Shown here: positions 60,508-64,000 of the stretch, piece by piece | How the letters are laid out: each line of letters begins with the position of its first letter | Position numbering within the stretch: the stretch's first letter is position 1 | NCBI GenBank assembly: GCA_964398865.1 | Contig: CAYNOO010000002.1 | Span: 18,163-82,162, forward strand | Reading direction: 5' to 3' | Origin: Phycocordibacter sp964398865 | GTDB lineage: Bacteria; Patescibacteriota; Minisyncoccia; Phycocordibacterales; Phycocordibacteraceae | DNA length: 64,000 nucleotides | The notes under the pieces: generated by a model | The model's input: the letters and a program-made list of their open reading frames with translations, nothing else | The model's database searches: none | What the model was told of the DNA's origin: nothing | Program-made: the position numbers and the translations under genes

Positions 60508-60578
60508 TCGGGGCGCCGAGAATCGAACTCGGTCTATACGAACCCGAATCGTATGTACTACCGGTATACTACGCCCCG
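60508..60578 (-). tRNA. tRNA-Pro (CGG)
   Basis: The minus-strand acceptor CGGGGCG pairs with CGCCCCG, and the anticodon loop TTCGGGT gives CGG. It lies 19 nt upstream of tRNA-Pro(GGG) in the direction of transcription and is likely cotranscribed with it. Confidence 0.95.
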
Positions 60579-60626
60579 CGACAAGGAAGAGAATAGCATG
60601 CTCACATGTGTTCTTTCCGAGGAGCG

Positions 60627-60652
60627 GGGGCGAAAGCTTTTGCTTACGCCCC
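60627..60652 (-). terminator. GC-rich hairpin after tRNA-Val
   Basis: GGGGCG-A-AAGC pairs with GCTT-A-CGCCCC around TTTT, located 3' of tRNA-Val on the minus strand. There is no U tail, so it may be a processing hairpin and not a true terminator. Confidence 0.5.
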
Positions 60653-60678
60653 GACTCAGAATAGAAACAATGGACTTG

Positions 60679-60751
60679 TGGGCGATACAGGGCTCGAACC
60701 TGTGACCTCTCCCGTGTGAAGGGAACGCTCTACCAACTGAGCTAACCGCCC
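60679..60751 (-). tRNA. tRNA-Val (CAC)
   Basis: The minus-strand acceptor GGGCGGT pairs with ATCGCCC. The anticodon loop TTCACAC gives CAC, the T loop is TTCGAGC and the discriminator is A. No downstream copy of its 3' end is found. Confidence 0.95.
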
Positions 60752-60868
60752 GCGAAATAGGATAATACCTGCAAACCCTAGCACGGGCAATTAAACGAAA
60801 CGCATTCATTAATTTGTATAGAAAGTATTGGAAATAGAAAAGAAAATAGAGTACAGTTTCTTGCACCA

Positions 60869-60944
60869 GGGCCCTTAGCTCAGCTGGTAGAGCGCGTCAT
60901 TCGCATTGACGAGGTCAGCGGTTCGACTCCGCTAGGGTCCACCA
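60869..60944 (+). tRNA. tRNA-Ala (CGC), CCA encoded
   Basis: The acceptor GGGCCCT pairs with AGGGTCC with the G3-U70 alanine pair. The anticodon loop TTCGCAT gives CGC. The discriminator A is followed by an encoded CCA, unlike the Gln, Arg and other Ala tRNAs here. The CCA is the beginning of a strong hairpin (60940-60986) that belongs to the following insert. Confidence 0.96.
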
Positions 60945-61111
60945 CCATAGAAATACGGAACGCGGGTCTATATTTCTATGGTGGTGAGATGGCAGGCTGC
61001 GGAGTCGAACCGCGGGTCGCAGGCGTCGAAGAGACGCCGAAGATTTCGAGCGTAAGACACCTTGTCTCCCTTTGAGGGTCAAACGCGAGAGGCGACTCCG
61101 CTAGGGTCCAC
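60924..61111 (+). mobile_element. tRNA-Ala(CGC) 3'-end element (type copy B)
   Basis: The 19 nt from C56 to nt 74 (60924-60942) are repeated exactly at 61093-61111. The 169-bp period begins with a perfect 16-bp hairpin (60940-60955 with 60971-60986). It then has an exact inverted 15-nt T-arm copy (60999-61013 against 60918-60932), followed by a GC-rich stretch shared with copy C (GAAGATTTCGAGC, GCGAGAGGCGACTCC). The sequence after the second copy (CAGAAACAAG) equals that after tRNA-Ala(TGC), as if the insert had displaced the native flank. No ORF is present. The mobile label is inferred. Confidence 0.65.
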
Positions 61112-61309
61112 AGAAACAAGAAGCTCGTTTGCGAGCGACTATATTGCGTAGGCTCCCGATTTGTCCAAGCTCCCTGTTTGCTCAAGAGCTTTGCGATTGA
61201 TTTGCAAACAGCAGTGCAGGGAGGCTCTGAGCCGAGTCGTGAACGAAGTGATTGGAAACAAATCGCAGTCCCCTTGGGGGAATGTCGGGATTCCTATCCC
61301 GACGCCACA
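61105..61309 (+). repeat. second set of tRNA-3'-half-like modules
   Basis: This set holds the same four blocks as 52865-52994. Here the 24-nt block (61264-61287) and the 28-nt T-arm-like block (61282-61309) are fused, overlapping by ATGTCG. About 110 nt of extra sequence with long internal complementarity (CAAGCTCCCTG, GCAGGGAGGCTC) is inserted between the early and late blocks. No gene is present between the tRNA and mscL. Confidence 0.8.
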
Positions 61310-61362
61310 AAATAAGGATCGACACGACTCCACAAATTTATTAATTTTTTAAAGTTATATTT

Positions 61363-61752
61363 ATGCTTAAGGAATTCAAACAATTTTTGCTCCGAGGAAA
61401 TGTAGTCGATCTTGCAGTCGGTGTCGTTATCGGCGCCGCTTTCGGCACAATCGTTACGGCACTCGTCGCCGACATCCTTACTCCCTTTATCGCGGCAATC
61501 GCTAAAGTGCCTGATTTCGGAGGTCTTTCGTTCACTATTAACAGCAGTAAATTTATGTACGGTCATTTCATCAACACTCTTATTTCGTTCTTGCTCGTGG
61601 CAAGCTCCGTATTCTTTTTTGTCGTTAAACCTATGAATCTGCTTGTCGCCCGTTCTCACAAAAACCCTACTACCAAGAAGTGTAAGGAATGCCTTAGTGA
61701 AATACCTGTTGAAGCAAGGCGTTGCTCTTATTGCACCCAGGTTGCTTCTTGA
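61363..61752 (+). CDS. mscL: large-conductance mechanosensitive channel with zinc-ribbon tail
   Basis: MscL opens under membrane tension to release osmolytes. The N-terminal helix and pore region FKQFLLRGNVVDLAVGVVIG and the second helix (about 67-90) are standard. After the cytosolic linker the tail carries Cys107, Cys110, Cys121 and Cys124 (CxxC-x10-CxxC), a small zinc ribbon in place of the usual helical bundle end. The length of 129 is normal overall. Confidence 0.93.
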   Translation: MLKEFKQFLLRGNVVDLAVGVVIGAAFGTIVTALVADILTPFIAAIAKVPDFGGLSFTINSSKFMYGHFINTLISFLLVASSVFFFVVKPMNLLVARSHKNPTTKKCKECLSEIPVEARRCSYCTQVAS

Positions 61753-61787
61753 TAGCGCCACTTCTATCTAAAAAAGCAAGAAAAAGC

Positions 61788-61793
61788 TATACT
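61788..61793 (+). promoter_or_regulatory. -10 box (TATACT)
   Basis: It ends 9 nt before the ATG at 61803 and supports this start over the frame's earlier ATG at 61722 inside mscL. Confidence 0.55.
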
Positions 61794-61802
61794 GAGCGTT
61801 AT

Positions 61803-62597
61803 ATGATCGGAGAAGGTTCTAGTGCACAGGTTCATGATTTCGAAAGGGGTGATTCACACCCCCCTACAGCAGCAGAGCAAGCTCTGCTTGAAAAGACTGC
61901 ATGGATTGAGGCTCGGAGACCGAAAATATCGAAGAGGAGTTTTAAGAAAGAATTCTCCATGATGATCGACAACCAACGTTCGGTTGATCCTAAAACAATA
62001 ATAGAAGGCTATGAGGATTTAGTGTACGAAAAAGACGGAAAGTTTTATTTTCCAAATTTCATGGTCGATTTCCTTTTGACCGAATACATCCGCGTCTGGG
62101 CTCCTAGTTATAACGACTGGGCAGGACGAGGACATATAGGTAAACTCCGCAGTATCCTTGCTCTTGATGCTGAAGATCCGCGCGACTCTAAACAACAAAA
62201 TGGACTAGCGTTTACGACTCCTCAACGTATGCGCGCTGAATATCGGAAGGAGCAGATAAAGCGTATGCCACCGAAGGAAGCAAAGCTAGCGCGCCAGGAA
62301 GACCTGAAAAATGACTCAAAGGATTTACCGCGCACCATAACAGAAGTCATGGCTTTGTCCGGTAGCGATGCAGACACATCTCGCGGAGAATCAATAGCAC
62401 ATGCTTACGTCACCAAGCTCCGGGGAAAAGGATATACGGAACGCGAGATACGCGAGAGATTGCAAAGCGAGACAGGCGCGCTTTCACGCGCGTTCGCTCT
62501 TCAACAGAATGTGTCTGAAACAGAGCAAGCATCTCTTGCAAAGAAAATGGGACGAGTGAATCAAGTGTTTGAGAGCGCGATAACGGAAACTGCGTAA
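61803..62597 (+). CDS. hypothetical protein (264 aa)
   Basis: The soluble, charged, mostly helical protein has a central VYEKDGKFYFPNFMVDFLLTEY region and a C-terminal GKGYTEREIRERLQSETGALSRA. There is no signal peptide, membrane helix or recognised motif. It lies just before tRNA-Arg and its insert; any link is unknown. Confidence 0.65.
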   Translation: MIGEGSSAQVHDFERGDSHPPTAAEQALLEKTAWIEARRPKISKRSFKKEFSMMIDNQRSVDPKTIIEGYEDLVYEKDGKFYFPNFMVDFLLTEYIRVWAPSYNDWAGRGHIGKLRSILALDAEDPRDSKQQNGLAFTTPQRMRAEYRKEQIKRMPPKEAKLARQEDLKNDSKDLPRTITEVMALSGSDADTSRGESIAHAYVTKLRGKGYTEREIRERLQSETGALSRAFALQQNVSETEQASLAKKMGRVNQVFESAITETA

Positions 62598-62765
62598 TCG
62601 GCTTCAAAGTTAGGATAATTTTTCTCCTGGGAGCGTAGCTTTCATGAGCGCATTCTGGCAAAATGTGCTTACGAATTTGCTCCTGTAAGCACCTTGCTTC
62701 GCAAAGCTTTCATGAGCTCTTTCGAAAAGAATGATTGCCTTACGGCGTCATTCTCTTTCTCATTC
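62598..62765. other. gene-free stretch upstream of tRNA-Arg with short repeats
   Basis: AGCTTTCATGAGC occurs twice (62637-62649 and 62705-62717). GCTCCTGT at about 62670 copies the first 8 nt of the tRNA-Arg gene at 62766. No ORF or clear promoter is seen. The pieces suggest past duplication around the tRNA 5' side as well. Confidence 0.5.
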
Positions 62766-62837
62766 GCTCCTGTCGTTCAATGGATAGGATGCCTCCCTCC
62801 GAAGGAGGCGATGTAGGTTCGATTCCTGCCAGGAGCA
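62766..62837 (+). tRNA. tRNA-Arg (CCG)
   Basis: The acceptor GCTCCTG pairs with CAGGAGC. The anticodon loop CTCCGAA gives CCG, the T loop is TTCGATT and the discriminator is A. CCA is not encoded (CTA follows). Confidence 0.95.
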
Positions 62838-63042
62838 CTAGAACAGAAAATGCCGGGTACCTCTGGCATTTTCTGTTCTTTACGCGCCGCGCGTAGAATC
62901 GAACCGCGGGCTCCCGATTTCTTAGGTTGTAATCAACTCCTTGAAATCGCAGTGCACTAAATTTATTGTTGCCCGCAGCCGCCGAAGAGGGGGCGAAGAT
63001 TTTGAGCTCAACAGAGCGAGAGGCGATTCCTGTCAGGAGCAC
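62820..63042 (+). mobile_element. tRNA-Arg 3'-end element (type copy C)
   Basis: The 19 nt from C56 to nt 74 (62820-62838) recur with one mismatch at 63024-63042, a 204-bp period. The insert begins with a perfect 15-bp hairpin (62840-62854 with 62865-62879). It carries an inverted T-arm piece GAATCGAACC (62896-62905) continuing as CGAACCGCGGG, which is also found in copy B. It ends with GCGAGAGGCGATTCC, again as in copy B. There is no ORF. The class (mobile or RNA module) is inferred. Confidence 0.65.
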
Positions 63043-63090
63043 ACTTCGACTCGATGACTCGCTCAGCGTAAACACTTGACTACTTGTTCC

Positions 63091-63405
63091 TCAGGCTTTT
63101 TTTAGAAAATCAATGCGTAGCGGATTCACGCCTGGGTAAGCTTGTTGCAGTTTCGTATACTCATCAAGACTTTCCAATTTGAATGCTTTGATATCGACAT
63201 CAGTAGCATCGCCAGGTCCTAGCCATACTGAATCCGGCGTTCCATTTGCATGTCGTTCTATATGAAATATTCGATATACCGTGCCGGGTACAAAGTCAGA
63301 AGAAACAGCGGCAAGATCTTCCACAGAAAGATCTTCTCGTAATGTCACGTTCGCTCCTTTTCGAAGCAGAAGATGTTCAAGTTTTCGACGCCCTCTTTCG
63401 ACCAT
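63091..63405 (-). CDS. hypothetical protein (104 aa)
   Basis: The minus-strand frame has TAGAAT (63415-63420) ending 9 nt before the ATG. The protein is soluble, with a probable beta core (FVPGTVYRIFHIERHANGTPDSVWLG). No family is recognised. It is divergent from the NUDIX gene, with 63 nt between starts holding both promoters. Confidence 0.6.
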   Translation of the reverse strand: MVERGRRKLEHLLLRKGANVTLREDLSVEDLAAVSSDFVPGTVYRIFHIERHANGTPDSVWLGPGDATDVDIKAFKLESLDEYTKLQQAYPGVNPLRIDFLKKA

Positions 63406-63414
63406 TACCTTTAC

Positions 63415-63420
63415 ATTCTA
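63415..63420 (-). promoter_or_regulatory. -10 box (TAGAAT)
   Basis: It ends 9 nt before the minus-strand ATG at 63405. Confidence 0.45.
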
Positions 63421-63453
63421 TATCGCCCGATTTTTCTATTACCTCCGCCTTGT

Positions 63454-63462
63454 TGATATACT
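63454..63462 (+). promoter_or_regulatory. extended -10 box (TGATATACT)
   Basis: It ends 6 nt before the NUDIX ATG at 63469. Confidence 0.65.
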
Positions 63463-63468
63463 GCTTTG

Positions 63469-64000
63469 ATGAAAGACAGAAGTTACAGAAAACCCCTCTT
63501 ACCGGAGAACGCCAAACGTGTTTTTGAAGGTCAGATATTCGATATATACCACTGGGAGCAAGAGCTCTATGACGGCACCCGAGCGACATTTGAGAAAGGT
63601 TCACGCCCGGACACCGCGGTAGTTTTTCCAATTACGGAAGATGGGCGGATACTTATCATTGAGGATTCTCAACCACATCGAGAGACTGTACTTACTGCCG
63701 TGAGTGGAAGAATTGAGGAAGGGGAGACACCTGAGGAGGGAGCAAAACGGGAGCTCTTGGAGGAAACTGGCTACGAAGCTGCCATTTTTGAACCTTTTTA
63801 TACAATCACACCCGTCGAGAAATTGGATTGGATGAACTACATTTTTATAGCGAAAGGATGTAGAAAAGTGAGCGATGCGAAACTAGATGCCGGGGAAAGG
63901 ATAGTTGTACAATCGGTTACGTTTGATGAACTTATCGATCTAGCATCGATAGGGAAGTTGCGCGGAAAAGATTTTTCAATCCTTGCACTTCAAGCAAAGC
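63469..64000 (+). CDS. NUDIX hydrolase, 3' end outside window
   Basis: The frame is open to the window edge (177 codons). The Nudix box GRIEEGETPEEGAKRELLEE-TGY fits GX5EX7REUXEEXGU fully. The preceding RPDTAVVFPITEDGRILIIE and the overall order resemble ADP-ribose pyrophosphatase-type enzymes. Substrate specificity cannot be fixed. The start is set by the -10 box 6 nt upstream. Confidence 0.88.
   Translation, partial: MKDRSYRKPLLPENAKRVFEGQIFDIYHWEQELYDGTRATFEKGSRPDTAVVFPITEDGRILIIEDSQPHRETVLTAVSGRIEEGETPEEGAKRELLEETGYEAAIFEPFYTITPVEKLDWMNYIFIAKGCRKVSDAKLDAGERIVVQSVTFDELIDLASIGKLRGKDFSILALQAK

Noticed and set aside
61722..61802. Longer N-terminus of the 61803 protein
   Set aside because: It overlaps mscL, and a TATACT box lies within it 9 nt before the better start.
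60924..63042. Degenerate tRNA pseudogenes as an explanation for the repeated tRNA ends
   Set aside because: The copies contain only positions 56-74 with identical boundaries and no D or anticodon arms, which does not look like decay of full tRNA genes.

Overview
The window reads as a gene-dense bacterial chromosome segment of about 47-50% GC that uses the standard bacterial code (TGA is a normal stop, for example at the end of pyrE). Several features point to the Candidate Phyla Radiation (Patescibacteria), most likely a Parcubacteria/Paceibacteria-type genome. DnaX lacks its zinc module, UvrA and UvrC are shortened, many small single-helix anchored secreted proteins are present, and many start codons lie 6-10 nt from a TATACT-like -10 box, which implies leaderless mRNAs. 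The lineage is an inference from gene style, because no rRNA gene is present.

Layout. 1-8.3 kb: an almost complete UMP pathway (carA-carB-pyrE-pyrD-pyrB on +, pyrC convergent on -; pyrF not seen), preceded by a 30-codon ORF that runs through a terminator hairpin and overlaps carA, like an E. coli pyrBI-type attenuator. 8.4-12.3 kb: a small protein, dnaX, a secreted repeat-rich protein, tRNA-Gln with a strange downstream element, and small DUF1801, YwqK-like and VOC proteins. 12.3-20 kb: a heterodimeric ABC exporter, an ABC-F ATPase, a flavoprotein, a small anchored protein and a pseudouridine synthase. 20.2-22.3 kb: a HaeIII-type restriction endonuclease and its cytosine methyltransferase; GGCC is conspicuously rare by eye. 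22.3-33.3 kb: GshF, cupin, secreted and membrane proteins, SemiSWEET, TruB, FTR1 permease, TMEM175-like channel and a nucleotidyltransferase. 33.3-39 kb: a possible non-coding RNA, a class I aldolase lacking the Schiff-base lysine, and NrdA/NrdB, with the cysteine tail of NrdA out of frame. 39-53 kb: a two-zinc-finger protein, cysS, FKBP, a zinc-less Tgt, rarA, uvrB, uvrA and uvrC with tiny genes between them, ddl, a pterin dehydratase and tRNA-Ala. 53-60 kb: pdxS-pdxT, mltG, prs, an acetyltransferase and a two-gene ATP-citrate lyase. 60-64 kb: a five-tRNA region, mscL, hypothetical proteins and the start of a NUDIX gene.

The most unusual signal is at the tRNAs. Three different tRNA genes (Gln-TTG, Ala-CGC, Arg-CCG) are each followed by a gene-free insert of about 170-205 bp. 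Each insert begins with a strong hairpin, contains an inverted copy of that tRNA's own T-arm, and ends with a 19-nt direct copy of the tRNA from T-loop C56 to nucleotide 74. The boundaries are the same in all three. Further dispersed tRNA-3'-half-like modules lie after tRNA-Ala(TGC) and tRNA-Ala(CGC). This looks like a family of minimal tRNA-targeting elements or tRNA-antisense RNA modules that I cannot assign to any known class.

Two families of long perfect palindromes sit 3' of genes: AAATGTCCG-type at 11578 and 43053, and GATATGATATATC-type at 7194 and 44507. No CRISPR array, rRNA, insertion sequence or phage gene cluster was found.
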